From Sphingomonas kaistensis (GTDB taxonomy: Bacteria > Pseudomonadota > Alphaproteobacteria > Sphingomonadales > Sphingomonadaceae): a DNA stretch of 64,000 nucleotides. Made by a program: the position numbers and the translations under genes. Numbering within the stretch: position 1 is the stretch's first letter; every line of letters begins with the position of its first letter. This document shows positions 39,709 through 49,703 of the stretch, piece by piece. The notes below the pieces were generated by a model. It was not told the DNA's origin and searched no databases. It saw only the letters and a program-made list of their open reading frames with translations. Location: NCBI RefSeq assembly GCF_036884275.1, contig NZ_CP145607.1, forward strand, positions 1,661,001 to 1,725,000, in the 5' to 3' direction.

Positions 39709-40586
39709 TTGCTCAGCGGAATGGCGCTGGCGCTGGTGTCGGCGCTGGTGCCACGGCTTTCGCGGGTCAGGAACTCGGTCACGTCCTTGCAGAACCGCTC
39801 CTTGTCGGTTTCGAAGATGCCGTGCGGGCTGCCGTCATATTCGATCAGCGTCGCATGCGGGATCAGCTCCTTGGTCTTGCGGCCAGTGCCTTCGATCGGA
39901 ACATTGGCGTCGCTGGTGCCATGCAGGATCAGCGTCGGCACGCCGTCGAAGGCCTGCAGATCGGGACGGAAATCGGTGCTCGCCCAGGCGGCAGCCGCCG
40001 CATAGGTCGGGCGGGCGCCGGCCATCATCGCCTGCTGGAAGCCCGAATCGAGCACCGCTTCGCTGACCGGACGCGAAAGCACGCCCCAGCCGTAGAATTG
40101 CTGCAGGAAGGTCTTCATGAAGCCCGCGCGGTCTTCGGTCATCTGCTTGGTAATGTCGTCGAGCTTGGACTGCGGCACGCCGTCGGGCCAATCGTCGCTC
40201 TGCACCACCTGCGGCACGACCGAGCTGGCGAATACCGCCGCGCTGACGCGGTTCTTGCCCTGCTTGGAGGTGAAGCGCGCGACTTCGCCGCCGCCCATCG
40301 AGAAGCCGACCAGCGCGACCGGCTGGTTGATTCCGGCATCTTCGAGGATCGCCGCGACGTCGTCGGCGAAGGTATCGTAGTCATAGCCGTTCCACGGCTG
40401 GTCCGAGCGTCCGAACCCGCGGCGGTCGGGGATGATGCAGCGCTTGCCGGCTTCGACCAGCTTGATCGCGAGATCGTCGAAGGTATCGCCGGTCAGCGGC
40501 CAGCCGTGCATCAGGACGACGGGATCGCCCTGGCCCCAATCTTTGTAATACAGCATCGTGCCATCTTTGGCCTTGGCGTACGGCAT
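39705..40586 (-). CDS. Alpha/beta hydrolase (non-heme chloroperoxidase/esterase-like)
   Basis: A 293-residue hydrolase with the oxyanion motif LMHGWPL, nucleophile Ser in VGFSMGGGE, Asp in HGTSDANVPI and His in GSPHGIFE, a complete triad. It resembles the family of aryl esterases with incidental perhydrolase/chloroperoxidase activity. The last ~15 residues are Ser/Ala-rich. Natural substrate unknown. Single gene, convergent with the decarboxylase. Confidence 0.9.
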   Translation of the reverse strand: MPYAKAKDGTMLYYKDWGQGDPVVLMHGWPLTGDTFDDLAIKLVEAGKRCIIPDRRGFGRSDQPWNGYDYDTFADDVAAILEDAGINQPVALVGFSMGGGEVARFTSKQGKNRVSAAVFASSVVPQVVQSDDWPDGVPQSKLDDITKQMTEDRAGFMKTFLQQFYGWGVLSRPVSEAVLDSGFQQAMMAGARPTYAAAAAWASTDFRPDLQAFDGVPTLILHGTSDANVPIEGTGRKTKELIPHATLIEYDGSPHGIFETDKERFCKDVTEFLTRESRGTSADTSASAIPLSN

Positions 40587-40673
40587 TCAGATTCTCCATT
40601 TGAGTTGCGGATGGTTAACGGATGAACCCGCTTCCCGTTGCCGCGCGTCGAAGGGATCTTTACGTCGCTGCCG

Positions 40674-42032
40674 ATGGCCAAGCTCAAAGCCCGATATGTC
40701 TGCCAGGCCTGTGGGTCAGTTCATTCCCGCTGGCAGGGGCAGTGCCCCGATTGCGCCGAGTGGAACACGCTGTTGCAGGAGAGCGCGGCACCGACGGTGT
40801 TCAGCCAGAAGCATGACCTGTCGACCGGCGGACGGGCGATCGAGCTGGTCGGGCTGGACGCCGAAGTCGCGCTTCCGGTGCGGGTGTCGACGGGGATCGC
40901 CGAATTCGACCGGGCGGTGGGCGGCGGAATCGTGCCGGGATCGGCGATGCTGCTGGCGGGCGATCCCGGCATCGGCAAATCGACCTTGCTGCTGCAGGTC
41001 GCGGCGGCGGTCGCGAGCGCGGGAAAGGGCGCGGTCTATGTCTCGGGCGAGGAAGCGGTGGACCAGGTCCGCCTGCGCGCGCTTCGCCTGGGGCTGGGCG
41101 GGGCGCCGGTCAAGCTGGCGAGCGTCACCAGCGTGCGCGATATTCTGACGACTTTGCAAAGCGAAAATCCGGCGCTGCTGGTGATCGACAGCGTTCAGAC
41201 CATGCATTCGGACCTGATCGAGGGCGCGCCGGGCACGGTCAGCCAGGTCCGGGCGAGCGCGCAGGAACTGATCCGCTTTGCCAAGGAGCGCGGCACGGCG
41301 CTGATCCTGGTCGGGCACGTCACCAAGGATGGCAGCATCGCGGGGCCGCGCGTGCTCGAGCATATGGTTGATGCGGTATTGGGCTTCGAGGGCGAGCGCA
41401 GTCATCAGTATCGGATCCTGCGCGCGGTCAAGAACCGGTTCGGGGGAACCGACGAGATCGGGGTGTTCGCGATGGAAGGCGCGGGCCTCGCCGAAGTGCC
41501 GAACCCGAGCGCCCTGTTCCTCACCCGCCGCGACGATCCGGTGAGTGGAACGGCAATCTTCCCCGCGCTCGAAGGCACGCGCCCGGTGCTGGTCGAGATC
41601 CAGGCGCTGACCGTGCGGCTGGCGAGCGGGGCGACCCCGCGGCGGTCGGCGGTCGGGTGGGATAGCTCGCGCCTGGCGATGCTGCTGGCGGTGCTGGAGG
41701 CGCGCTGCGGCGTGAGCTTCGCGACGGCGGAGGTCTATCTGAACGTCGCGGGCGGGTACAAATTGCAGGACCCGGCGGCCGATTTGGCGGTGGCGGCGGC
41801 GCTGGTCTCGGCGCTTTCCGAACGGCCGGTCCCGGCCGAAGCGGTGGTGATGGGCGAGGTGGCGCTGTCGGGCGAGGTTCGGCAGGCGGCGCATACTCAG
41901 TTGCGGCTCAAGGAAGCGGCCAAGCTCGGGTTCGAGGAAGCATGGGTCCCGGGCGGGGTCGAGGCCAAGGGGATCAAGGTCGCCCGGTTTTCTCAATTGC
42001 GCGGGCTGGTCGAGAAGGTCACGGGGCGGTGA
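40674..42032 (+). CDS. radA: DNA repair protein RadA
   Basis: A 452-residue branch-migration ATPase. The N-terminal zinc finger uses C10, C13, C24 and C27. Walker A is GDPGIGKSTLLLQV, the RadA-specific motif is VKNRFGGTDEIGVF, and the C-terminus is a Lon-like domain. It processes recombination intermediates with RecA. I use the ATG giving MAKLKARYVCQACG because RadA proteins begin this way; the frame is open 12 codons earlier. It is followed by cvpA. Confidence 0.96.
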   Translation: MAKLKARYVCQACGSVHSRWQGQCPDCAEWNTLLQESAAPTVFSQKHDLSTGGRAIELVGLDAEVALPVRVSTGIAEFDRAVGGGIVPGSAMLLAGDPGIGKSTLLLQVAAAVASAGKGAVYVSGEEAVDQVRLRALRLGLGGAPVKLASVTSVRDILTTLQSENPALLVIDSVQTMHSDLIEGAPGTVSQVRASAQELIRFAKERGTALILVGHVTKDGSIAGPRVLEHMVDAVLGFEGERSHQYRILRAVKNRFGGTDEIGVFAMEGAGLAEVPNPSALFLTRRDDPVSGTAIFPALEGTRPVLVEIQALTVRLASGATPRRSAVGWDSSRLAMLLAVLEARCGVSFATAEVYLNVAGGYKLQDPAADLAVAAALVSALSERPVPAEAVVMGEVALSGEVRQAAHTQLRLKEAAKLGFEEAWVPGGVEAKGIKVARFSQLRGLVEKVTGR

Positions 42033-42080
42033 CGCGCCTCTAGCGCCGCTGCCCGCTCTCCCTTATCGCTGCGCTGCACC

Positions 42081-42593
42081 ATGACTGCGCTCGATATCTT
42101 TGTTCTCCTGGCGCTCGGCGGCGGCGCACTGGTCGGGTTCGTGCGCGGGTTCGTGCAGGAAACGCTGGTGCTGGCCGCCTGGCTTGCGGGAATCGTCGCG
42201 CTGATCCTGTTTCATGCGCCGACCGCCGCCGCGGTCAGTCATCTGACGAACGGTCCGACCGGTGCCTCGGCGCTGGCGTTCGTGATCCTGTTCCTGCCGG
42301 CCTATGTCTTGATGCGCCTGCTCGCCCACCGCCTCGGCCGGCAGGCCCGCGCCTCGCGGTTGATGCCGCTCGACCGATTGCTCGGGGGCGGATTCGGGAT
42401 GCTGAAGGGCCTGATCGGCGCGACCCTGTTCTTCCTGCTCGCCAACCTCGGCACCGATCTCGTCTACGGCGCGCGGGCCGAACGACCCGAATGGATGCGG
42501 ACAAGCCGTACCTATCCCCTGCTCGATGCCAGCGGGCGGGCGCTGCTCGCCACCTGGAACGAGACCCGTCTCAAGCGAATGAACCAGCAATGA
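42081..42593 (+). CDS. cvpA: CvpA family membrane protein
   Basis: The 170-residue protein has four membrane helices, with the family start [21 protein letters not shown] and the second helix ending in GIVALILFH. CvpA-family proteins were named for colicin V production and are implicated in envelope homeostasis. Its stop overlaps the cysS ATG (ATGA at 42590-42593). Confidence 0.9.
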   Translation: MTALDIFVLLALGGGALVGFVRGFVQETLVLAAWLAGIVALILFHAPTAAAVSHLTNGPTGASALAFVILFLPAYVLMRLLAHRLGRQARASRLMPLDRLLGGGFGMLKGLIGATLFFLLANLGTDLVYGARAERPEWMRTSRTYPLLDASGRALLATWNETRLKRMNQQ

Positions 42594-43909
42594 TCCGCCT
42601 TTACGACACCGCCGCCCGCGAAAAGCGCGCCTTCGAGCCTGCCGATCCCAATCGCATCACCATGTATGTGTGCGGGCCGACGGTCTATGGCCGCGCGCAC
42701 ATCGGCAACGCGCGGCCGGCGGTGGTGTTCGACACGCTCGCGCGGCTGCTGCGGCATACTTATGGCGAAGATAGCCTCGTCTATGCCCGCAACATCACCG
42801 ACGTCGACGACAAGATCATCGAGGCAGCGGCGGCCGAGGGGGTCGACACCTCGGTCATCACCGAGCGCTTCGAGCAACATTATCTGAACGACATGCGCGC
42901 GCTGGGCGTGCGCGATCCCGACATCGCGCCGCACGCCACCGCAGAAATCGCCCCGATGGTGGCGATGATCGCGACGCTGATCGAGCGCGGCCATGCTTAT
43001 GCAGCGGAAGGCCATGTGCTGTTCGATGTCGCGTCAGACCCTGATTACGGCGCGCTGTCGAAGCGCGACCGCGAGGCGATGCTTGCCGGTGCGCGGGTCG
43101 AGGTGGCGCCATACAAGCGGGCGCCGGGCGATTTCGTGTTGTGGAAGCCGAGCGCGGAAGGTGTGATCGGCTGGGACAGCCCGTGGGGCCGGGGTCGGCC
43201 GGGCTGGCACATCGAATGCTCGGCAATGATCCGCCGCCACCTCGGCGAGACGATCGATATTCATGCCGGCGGCATCGACCTGGTTTTCCCGCACCACGAG
43301 AACGAGGCTGCGCAATCGCGTTGCGCGCATGGCGGCGCGCCGCTGGCCCGCTTCTGGCTGCACAACGGCTTTGTCGATTTCGGCGCCGAGAAGATGAGCA
43401 AGAGCCTCGGCAATGTGGTGACGCCGGAAGACTTGTTCGTGGCCGGGCACAAGGGCGAAGTGCTTCGGCTGGCGCTGCTGAGCGCGCATTACCGTTCGCC
43501 GCTGCCGTGGACCGAGGCGCTGATCGCGCAGAGCCGGGCGACGCTGGACGGGCTGTATCGCCGCGTCGGTGATGCCGAACCGGGCGAGGTCGATGCGGGC
43601 GTGCTGGACGCGCTTGGCGACGATCTCAACACGCCGCTGGCGATCTCGCGGCTCGGTCAAATCGAGGATCCGGCGACCCTCAAGGCGAGCGCGAACCTGC
43701 TCGGATTGATGGGGGAAAGCGGCACGCGCTGGTTCAAGGGCGATGCGGCGAGCGACGACGCAGCGTCGATCGAGGAACGCGTCGAAGCGCGCAACGCCGC
43801 CAAGAAAGCGCGCGATTTCGCGGAAGCCGACCGCATCCGCGACAAATTGAAGGCCGACGGCATCCTGCTCGAAGACGGGCCGCAGGGCACGAGTTGGCGG
43901 AGGGCGTGA
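42590..43909 (+). CDS. cysS: Cysteinyl-tRNA synthetase
   Basis: A 439-residue class I synthetase. The zinc-ligand Cys is C28 (YVCGPTVYG), the HIGH-like motif is HIGN at 37-40, the conserved W/H region is [14 protein letters not shown], and the KMSKS motif is in EKMSKSLGN. It is slightly short at the C-terminus but complete. The start chosen is the ATG overlapping the cvpA stop; the upstream open frame belongs to cvpA sequence. Confidence 0.97.
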   Translation: MIRLYDTAAREKRAFEPADPNRITMYVCGPTVYGRAHIGNARPAVVFDTLARLLRHTYGEDSLVYARNITDVDDKIIEAAAAEGVDTSVITERFEQHYLNDMRALGVRDPDIAPHATAEIAPMVAMIATLIERGHAYAAEGHVLFDVASDPDYGALSKRDREAMLAGARVEVAPYKRAPGDFVLWKPSAEGVIGWDSPWGRGRPGWHIECSAMIRRHLGETIDIHAGGIDLVFPHHENEAAQSRCAHGGAPLARFWLHNGFVDFGAEKMSKSLGNVVTPEDLFVAGHKGEVLRLALLSAHYRSPLPWTEALIAQSRATLDGLYRRVGDAEPGEVDAGVLDALGDDLNTPLAISRLGQIEDPATLKASANLLGLMGESGTRWFKGDAASDDAASIEERVEARNAAKKARDFAEADRIRDKLKADGILLEDGPQGTSWRRA

Positions 43910-44334
43910 CGCGCGAGCCGCCTTACACGCTGGATATCCTGCGGCTGGCGGCGTCCTTGCCGATCGAGACCTCGGTGCCTGCCGCGACCCATGTCGCAGA
44001 AGCGCGATCGGCGACGTGCGGTTCGACCATCCGTAGCGAACTGCGGACCGATAACGGACGGATCGCCGCCATCGCACAAAAAGTCACGGCCTGCGCTTAC
44101 GGACAGGCCAGTGCCGCGCTGGTGCAAGGGTGGGCGCCGGGCCGGCTCAAGGCCGAGGTGATCGTGATGCGGGCCGCGGTGAAGGCATGGCTCGACGGGC
44201 GCGGCGAGGTGCCGGAGGGATTCGCGGTGTTGAGGCCGGTGCAGGGCCGGGCAGGGCGGCACGGGGCGGTGTTGCTGCCCTTCGACGCCTTGCTCAAGGC
44301 GTTCGAGGAACCGGCGCCGGGGGGCCAAAAGTGA
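43906..44334 (+). CDS. IscU/NifU-like Fe-S cluster assembly scaffold protein
   Basis: The 142-residue product (GTG start overlapping the cysS stop) reads [13 protein letters not shown], then a Cys in [12 protein letters not shown] and another in [14 protein letters not shown]. These correspond to the first two cluster-binding cysteines of IscU-type scaffolds. The third Cys expected near 'lhC' is replaced around [16 protein letters not shown]. Thus it is an alphaproteobacterial scaffold variant of uncertain activity. It is coupled to the antiporter gene by a GTGA overlap. Confidence 0.72.
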   Translation: MTREPPYTLDILRLAASLPIETSVPAATHVAEARSATCGSTIRSELRTDNGRIAAIAQKVTACAYGQASAALVQGWAPGRLKAEVIVMRAAVKAWLDGRGEVPEGFAVLRPVQGRAGRHGAVLLPFDALLKAFEEPAPGGQK

Positions 44335-46070
44335 CCGATTATCTGACCTGGCTGACAGTTTTGCTCGGCGCGGCGTTGCTGTTCGTGATGCTGTTCCGCC
44401 GCCTCGGGCTCGGCGCGACGCTTGGTTATATCGTCGGCGGGATCGTGGTTGGGCCGTCGGTTCTCAATCTGTCGGGCGACGCGGAAGCGATCAACCGGGT
44501 CAGCGAAATCGGCATCGCGCTGCTGCTGTTCATCGTCGGGCTCGAGCTTCAGCCCTCGCGACTGTGGCGGATGAAGCGTGACATCTTCGGGCTCGGCCTC
44601 GCGCAGCTACTGGCGTCTGGCGCGCTGCTGGCGGTGCTAGTGAAGCTGGTGCTCGGCCTCGGTTGGGGGCCGGCAATTGCCATCGGGCTTGCGCTTGGCC
44701 TGTCATCGACCGCGCAGGTGCTGCCCATGCTGAAATCGACCGGGGAGCTCAACAGCCCGCATGGCGAGCGCGCTTTCTCGATCCTCCTGCTGCAGGACCT
44801 GGCGCTGATCCCGCTGATCACTCTGGTCGCGGCGTTGAGCGTTGCCGGCGATCCCGACACGCCGTCGGGCTTGGCGATGACCGGACTGACGATCGGCGCG
44901 GTGGTCGGGCTGGTGCTTGCCGGCCGGTTCGTCGTCGCACCCTTCTTTGCGCTGATCGGGCGACTCGGCGAGCGCGAACTGTTCATCGTGGCCGGGCTGA
45001 CCGTGGTGATCGGCGCGGCGGCGCTGATGCACGCGCTTCATCTGTCGGTTGCGCTCGGCGCCTTTGTCGCGGGCGTGATGCTGGCGGAAAGCCCCTATCG
45101 GCACGAGCTCGAAAGCGACATCGAGCCGTTCCGCTCGATCCTGCTCGGCCTTTTCTTCATGTCGGTGGGCATGCTGCTCGACCTCCGGGTGATTGCCGGG
45201 CAACCGTTGTTGGTGATCGGCCTGGCGCTGGCCGTGATCGTCCTCAAGGCAGCAGCCTTGTATCCGATCGCGCGGGCGTTCGGCACGCGGCCCGGCCGGT
45301 CGGCGACGCTGTCGCTGCTGCTCAGCCAGGCGGGCGAGTTCGGGTTCGTCCTGTTTGCCAGCGCGGCGGTCGGCGGGCTGATTACGCGCGACCAGGCGAG
45401 CCTGCTGGGCGCGGTGGTCACCGCCTCGATGGCCGCGACACCGTTCTTGATGCGCTTCATCGGCTGGCTTCAGGCCAATCAACCGGAAAAGCACGTCGAT
45501 CTGCCGGGACCCGAATTCAGCCCCGCGACCAATGCCATCGTGGTCGGCTATGGCCGGTTTGGGCAGACGGTGGCGCAGATGCTGATGGCCAAGCGCATTC
45601 CGGTGACGCTGATCGATATCACTCCCGCCCAGATCGAACTGGCCGGGCAATTCGATACCAAGGTCTATTATGGCGACGGCACGCGGATCGACCTGCTGCG
45701 CACCGCGGGCGCCGAGGAAGCGGAAGGGATTTTCTTCTGCATCGACGATGCCGAGCTTGGGCCCGACCGGCTGGGCCCGATCGTGGAAGCCTTTCCCAAG
45801 GCCAAGATCATGGTCCGCACCTTTGATCGCCGCCAGATGCTGGCGTTGAAGGGGCTGGGCCTGTCGTGGATGCAGCGCGAGGTGTTCGACAGCGCGGTGT
45901 TGATGGGTCGCCAGGCGCTGGCGGCGCTGGGCATCGCCGTTCGCGAGGTCGACCGGGTCGAGCAGGAATATCGCAGCCGCGACCGCGAGCGGCTGATGGC
46001 GCAGCATGCGAGCGGGGATTTGCGCAGCGGGCTGGAGCGCAGCTTCGCCAAGGCCCCGCTGGAAGACTAG
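44331..46070 (+). CDS. CPA2 monovalent cation:proton antiporter with RCK domain
   Basis: The 579-residue protein has 12-13 membrane helices (residues ~1-385), with the CPA2 pattern GLELQPSRLWRMKRDIFGLG and the LSSTAQVLPML and LGAFVAGVMLAESPYRHELE segments. A cytosolic TrkA-N/RCK domain starts at NAIVVGYGRFGQTVAQML (residues ~400-520). It resembles KefB/KefC/YbaL K+ efflux carriers, but no glutathione site can be verified by eye. The GTG start overlaps the previous stop. The 3' end is convergent with aroB, overlapping by four bases. Confidence 0.92.
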   Translation: MTDYLTWLTVLLGAALLFVMLFRRLGLGATLGYIVGGIVVGPSVLNLSGDAEAINRVSEIGIALLLFIVGLELQPSRLWRMKRDIFGLGLAQLLASGALLAVLVKLVLGLGWGPAIAIGLALGLSSTAQVLPMLKSTGELNSPHGERAFSILLLQDLALIPLITLVAALSVAGDPDTPSGLAMTGLTIGAVVGLVLAGRFVVAPFFALIGRLGERELFIVAGLTVVIGAAALMHALHLSVALGAFVAGVMLAESPYRHELESDIEPFRSILLGLFFMSVGMLLDLRVIAGQPLLVIGLALAVIVLKAAALYPIARAFGTRPGRSATLSLLLSQAGEFGFVLFASAAVGGLITRDQASLLGAVVTASMAATPFLMRFIGWLQANQPEKHVDLPGPEFSPATNAIVVGYGRFGQTVAQMLMAKRIPVTLIDITPAQIELAGQFDTKVYYGDGTRIDLLRTAGAEEAEGIFFCIDDAELGPDRLGPIVEAFPKAKIMVRTFDRRQMLALKGLGLSWMQREVFDSAVLMGRQALAALGIAVREVDRVEQEYRSRDRERLMAQHASGDLRSGLERSFAKAPLED

Positions 46071-47137
46071 GCCGCGCGCTCGAGGAAGTCGGCGAGGACC
46101 GCTTCGTCCACGCCTTCGCTGAGGAAGGCGTCGCCGATCCCGCGGGTCAGCACCAGCTTTACCGCCCCGCCGGCATTCTTCTTGTCGGTGCGCATTAGCG
46201 GCAGAAGGTCGGCGCGCCTGACCCCGCTTTCGGCAATCGAGACCGGCAGGCCGGCCGCCGTGAGATGCGCGCGCACCCGCTCGGCATCGTCATGGGCGCA
46301 CAGGCCGAGCGCCGCAGACAGGTCGAAGGCCTGGACCATGCCGATCGCTACTGCTTCGCCGTGAAGCAGGGTGCCGAGCCCAGCCGCGCTTTCGATCGCA
46401 TGGGCGAAGGTATGGCCGAAATTGAGCAGCGCCCGCGCGCCGTTGCGGTCGGTGACGTCGGCCTCTACCGAGCGGGCCTTGGCGGCGATGCTCTGCCACA
46501 CCGCTTCCTCGCGATATTCGCGCTGACCGGCGAGAAGGGCGGCGCCGTGGCCTTCGAGCCATTCGAACAGGGCTTCGTGGCGGATGAGGCCATATTTCAC
46601 GATCTCGGCATAGCCGGCGCGAAGCTGGCGCTCGTCGAGCGTGTCGAGAAGCGAGATGTCGGCGATGACCAGCCGGGGCTGGTGGAACATGCCGACGAGG
46701 TTCTTCTGGCCAAAGGCATCGATCGCGGTCTTGCCGCCGACCGCGCTGTCCGCCTGCGCAAGGAGGGTAGTGGGTAGCTGAACGATCGGAATGCCGCGCT
46801 TGAACAGGCCGGCGGCAAGGCCTGCGAGATCGCCGACCGACCCGCCGCCGAACGCCGCGATCGCCGCCGAGCGGTCGAGGTTGCGCTGCGTGTAGGCATC
46901 GAGGAGCCCTTGAAGGTGCGGCCAATCCTTGGCGGCCTCGCCTTCGGGCACCAGGATGGGATCGCAGGGAAGGAGCGCCTCCAGCCGCGCGCCGTGGAGG
47001 CCCCACACCTTGGGCTCGGTCACCACCACCAGCGGCTTGCCCCCGGCGAGCGGGATCAGGCGGCTGCGGCAATCCTCCAGCCGACCGACCAGCACGTCAT
47101 AGCGATCATCGCCGGCGTCGACGGTCAGGCTTTTCAC
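46067..47137 (-). CDS. aroB: 3-dehydroquinate synthase
   Basis: The 356-residue enzyme has the NAD-binding GGGSVGDLAGLAAGLFKRGI, the metal-ligand Glu/His sites in AGYAEIVKYGLI and NFGHTFAHAIE, and the usual C-terminus. It cyclises DAHP in the shikimate pathway. The GTG start overlaps the aroK stop (GTGA), so aroK-aroB form a coupled operon. Confidence 0.96.
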   Translation of the reverse strand: MKSLTVDAGDDRYDVLVGRLEDCRSRLIPLAGGKPLVVVTEPKVWGLHGARLEALLPCDPILVPEGEAAKDWPHLQGLLDAYTQRNLDRSAAIAAFGGGSVGDLAGLAAGLFKRGIPIVQLPTTLLAQADSAVGGKTAIDAFGQKNLVGMFHQPRLVIADISLLDTLDERQLRAGYAEIVKYGLIRHEALFEWLEGHGAALLAGQREYREEAVWQSIAAKARSVEADVTDRNGARALLNFGHTFAHAIESAAGLGTLLHGEAVAIGMVQAFDLSAALGLCAHDDAERVRAHLTAAGLPVSIAESGVRRADLLPLMRTDKKNAGGAVKLVLTRGIGDAFLSEGVDEAVLADFLERAA

Positions 47138-47694
47138 GATTTCTCCTCGAGGTGACGATCGATGGCGGCGACGATCCGCTCTACCACCTGATGATGGGCA
47201 CCCGCTTCGCTGGTGACCCGGATATGCGCTTCGGCATAGGCCGGGCGGCGTTCGGCGTTCAACCGGGCGAGGGTTTCGGCGCGGTCGGCGTCTGTCAGCA
47301 TCGGCCGGGTCTCGGGCCGGCGCGCGGTGCGTTCGGTCAGAAGCTCAACCGGCGCGTCGAGCCAGACGGTGATGCATTTCTCGTTGAGCAGCGCCCGGGT
47401 GCCGTCGTTGACGAAGGCGCCGCCGCCGGTGGCGATCACCCGCACCGGGCCATTGGCGAGGCGCGCGACGACCCGCCGCTCGCCATCGCGAAAGTCGCGT
47501 TCGCCGAAGCGCTTGAAGACTTCGCCCGCGGTCAGGCCGGCGGCATCCTCGATTTCGCTGTCGCTGTCGACGAAGGGAAGGCCGAGGCGGCGGGCCAACC
47601 GGCGGCCGACGGTGGACTTGCCCGCGCCCATCAACCCGACCAGCACCACGGGGCGGTCGAGCTTGCCATTGAAGGGGAGAGGACGGCGGGACAT
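47134..47694 (-). CDS. aroK: Shikimate kinase
   Basis: The 186-residue kinase has the P-loop GLMGAGKSTVGRRLA, the shikimate-binding Asp in VDSDSEIEDAAG, the lid region RETRPML, and the GGGAFVN element of its shikimate site. I start it at MSRRPLPFNGKLDRP; the frame is open further upstream but that part is atypical. It phosphorylates shikimate and is coupled to aroB. Confidence 0.95.
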   Translation of the reverse strand: MSRRPLPFNGKLDRPVVLVGLMGAGKSTVGRRLARRLGLPFVDSDSEIEDAAGLTAGEVFKRFGERDFRDGERRVVARLANGPVRVIATGGGAFVNDGTRALLNEKCITVWLDAPVELLTERTARRPETRPMLTDADRAETLARLNAERRPAYAEAHIRVTSEAGAHHQVVERIVAAIDRHLEEKS

Positions 47695-47743
47695 GTTCGC
47701 CGGGGCTATACAGCGTGGGCCCAAGTCGGCAAAAGCCCGCGTC

Positions 47744-47899
47744 ATGGCAATCCGACGCAAGCCTCCGCATCCCGCGCGCGGGCTCATCATCTGGCTGATC
47801 ATCCTGGCAATATTGGTGGCGTTCGCCGTGTGGCTGGCCGGCAGCGTCGAGGAAGTTCCGACCCGGCCGATCGAGGTGGACGTTGCCCGCCCGGCCTAA
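47744..47899 (+). CDS. Small single-helix membrane protein
   Basis: The 51-residue protein MAIRRKPPHPARGLIIWLII has a basic cytosolic tail and one membrane helix (residues ~14-33), then a short acidic tail. No family is recognised. It is divergent from aroK and overlaps the TTG start of the next gene by 17 bases, so the two are likely co-expressed. Confidence 0.6.
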   Translation: MAIRRKPPHPARGLIIWLIILAILVAFAVWLAGSVEEVPTRPIEVDVARPA

Positions 47900-49703
47900 C
47901 CGCCTGTTGCTGGGCGCGGCCTTCGGGCTGGTGGCGATCCCGGCGCTTGCGCTGGCGCAGCAGAGCCTGCTTCCGCCGGTCTTCAACGATCCTGCCCCCG
48001 CGCCCGAGCAGACCAATAGCCAGAGCAATGCGCAGGCGCCCGACAGCAGCGCCGCCGAAGCGAGCCGGCCGCAGCGACGCGCCGCCGCCGAAGGCTCGAC
48101 CGTGGTGGAAAGCGAAAGCCTGACCCCGGAGGAACTGGCGGAGCTTCCCGCCCCGCCGCCGCCGGTCGAGATTCCCGACGCGTCGCGGCGCGATCCGCGG
48201 CGGGTGGGCGCAATCGATCCGCTCAACTGGGGCCTCGGCGATGCGCCGTGGGGCCGCGCCAACGGCAGCTTCCTTTCGGGGCTGATGCGCCGGCTCGACA
48301 CACCGTTGCCGAGCCGCTGGCTGCATATCGCGCTGCGCAACGCCTTGCTGGCGCGCAGCGATGCGCCGCCCGAGGTCCATCCCGTCGACTGGGTCGCCGA
48401 ACGGGCCTGGCTGCTGCTGCGGATGGGCGAGGCGGATGCCGCCGCCATGCTGGTCGCGGGCGTGGATGTGTCGGACTTTACCCCCAAGATGACCCAGGTC
48501 GCGGTGCAGAGCGCGCTGGCGTCGGCCGACCCCGGTGCCTTGTGCCCGCTGCGCGAGAATATGGCCAAGGTCGAAAAGCGCGTTCTTCCGCTGACCGACG
48601 CCATGTGTTCGGCGCTGACCGGCGAAGCGACCACGGCCGCCTCGCGGATCGAGCAGGCTCGGCGTCGCGGTCCGATCGTGGGCATCGATCATGTGCTGGC
48701 CGACAAGGTGGTCGGCGCAGGGGCCGATACGGGTCGCGCGGCGACGGTCGAATGGGATAATGTCGAGGCGCTGACCGCCTGGCGCTTCGGCCTGTCGGCG
48801 GCGACCGGCATGATGCCGCCCGCCAATCTCCTTAACCGGGCGCCGGCGCGGGTCCGGGCCTGGCAAGCGCGTGTCCCGATGCTGAGCGCCGAGCAACGGC
48901 TTCCCTCGGCGCGCATCGCGGCCGGGCTGGGCGTGTTCTCCTCCTCCGCGCTCGGCGACCTGTATTCGACCGTGTATGACGCCACCGATCCGTCCGATCT
49001 GGCCGGCACCGATGCGTGGCAACTGCGCCTCGCCTTTGCCGCGCGCGATCCGGCCGAGCGGCTGGCCGCGATGCGCCGTTTGTGGGGAACGGGCGACGAT
49101 CAACTTCAGCGGCTGGCGGGCGAGGCCTTGCTGTCGCTCGCCGCGAGCCGGGTGCGGCCGTCGGCGGCGGTCGAGGCGGATGCCCCCAAGCTGATCGCCT
49201 CGCTGCTGGCAGGGGGCAACGATGCGGCTGCCGCGCGCTGGGCGCCCGTGCTGGGCGAGATCGAGAATGAAGCGGCGGCGGATCAGGCCTGGGCGCTGCT
49301 TGCGCTCGGCACCACTGCGCAAGTCGACGTTTCGGCGAGCCGGATCGAGGATTTCATCGACGCCGACACGAGCAAGGACAAGAGCCGGTCCAAGCTGCTG
49401 GTGGCGGGGCTGGCCGGGCTCGGGAAGATCGATTCGGAGACGGCAACCGCGCTCAACCGCAGCTATGGCCTCGGCCTTGGCAGGTCGAGCAGCTGGACGC
49501 GCTTCATGGTCGAGGCCGGAACGCGACGGCAGCCGGGCAGCGCCTTGCTGTTCGCCGCGGTCGGCATGCAAGCCACAACACCCGAGCGTATTCCGTCGGC
49601 CCACCTTTTCCAGGCGCTGAAGGCGATGCGGTCGGCGGGCCTCGAGAGCCAAGCCCGGCTGATCGCGGCAGAGATGTTGGCGCGGACCGCGCGAGGGCAG
49701 TGA
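47883..49703 (+). CDS. Exported alanine-rich helical-repeat protein of unknown function
   Basis: A 606-residue protein. A signal peptide (LLLGAAFGLVAIPALALAQQ) precedes a Pro/Gln/Ser-rich segment, followed from about residue 100 by alpha-helical repeats resembling TPR/SEL1-like solenoids (for example WVAERAWLLLRMGEADAAAML and ADQAWALLALGTTAQ). It sits between the small membrane protein and xerD, in an order conserved in sphingomonads as I recall, yet has no assigned function. It begins with TTG; a scaffold or envelope role is only an inference. Its stop overlaps the xerD GTG. Confidence 0.75.
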   Translation: MPARPNRLLLGAAFGLVAIPALALAQQSLLPPVFNDPAPAPEQTNSQSNAQAPDSSAAEASRPQRRAAAEGSTVVESESLTPEELAELPAPPPPVEIPDASRRDPRRVGAIDPLNWGLGDAPWGRANGSFLSGLMRRLDTPLPSRWLHIALRNALLARSDAPPEVHPVDWVAERAWLLLRMGEADAAAMLVAGVDVSDFTPKMTQVAVQSALASADPGALCPLRENMAKVEKRVLPLTDAMCSALTGEATTAASRIEQARRRGPIVGIDHVLADKVVGAGADTGRAATVEWDNVEALTAWRFGLSAATGMMPPANLLNRAPARVRAWQARVPMLSAEQRLPSARIAAGLGVFSSSALGDLYSTVYDATDPSDLAGTDAWQLRLAFAARDPAERLAAMRRLWGTGDDQLQRLAGEALLSLAASRVRPSAAVEADAPKLIASLLAGGNDAAAARWAPVLGEIENEAAADQAWALLALGTTAQVDVSASRIEDFIDADTSKDKSRSKLLVAGLAGLGKIDSETATALNRSYGLGLGRSSSWTRFMVEAGTRRQPGSALLFAAVGMQATTPERIPSAHLFQALKAMRSAGLESQARLIAAEMLARTARGQ

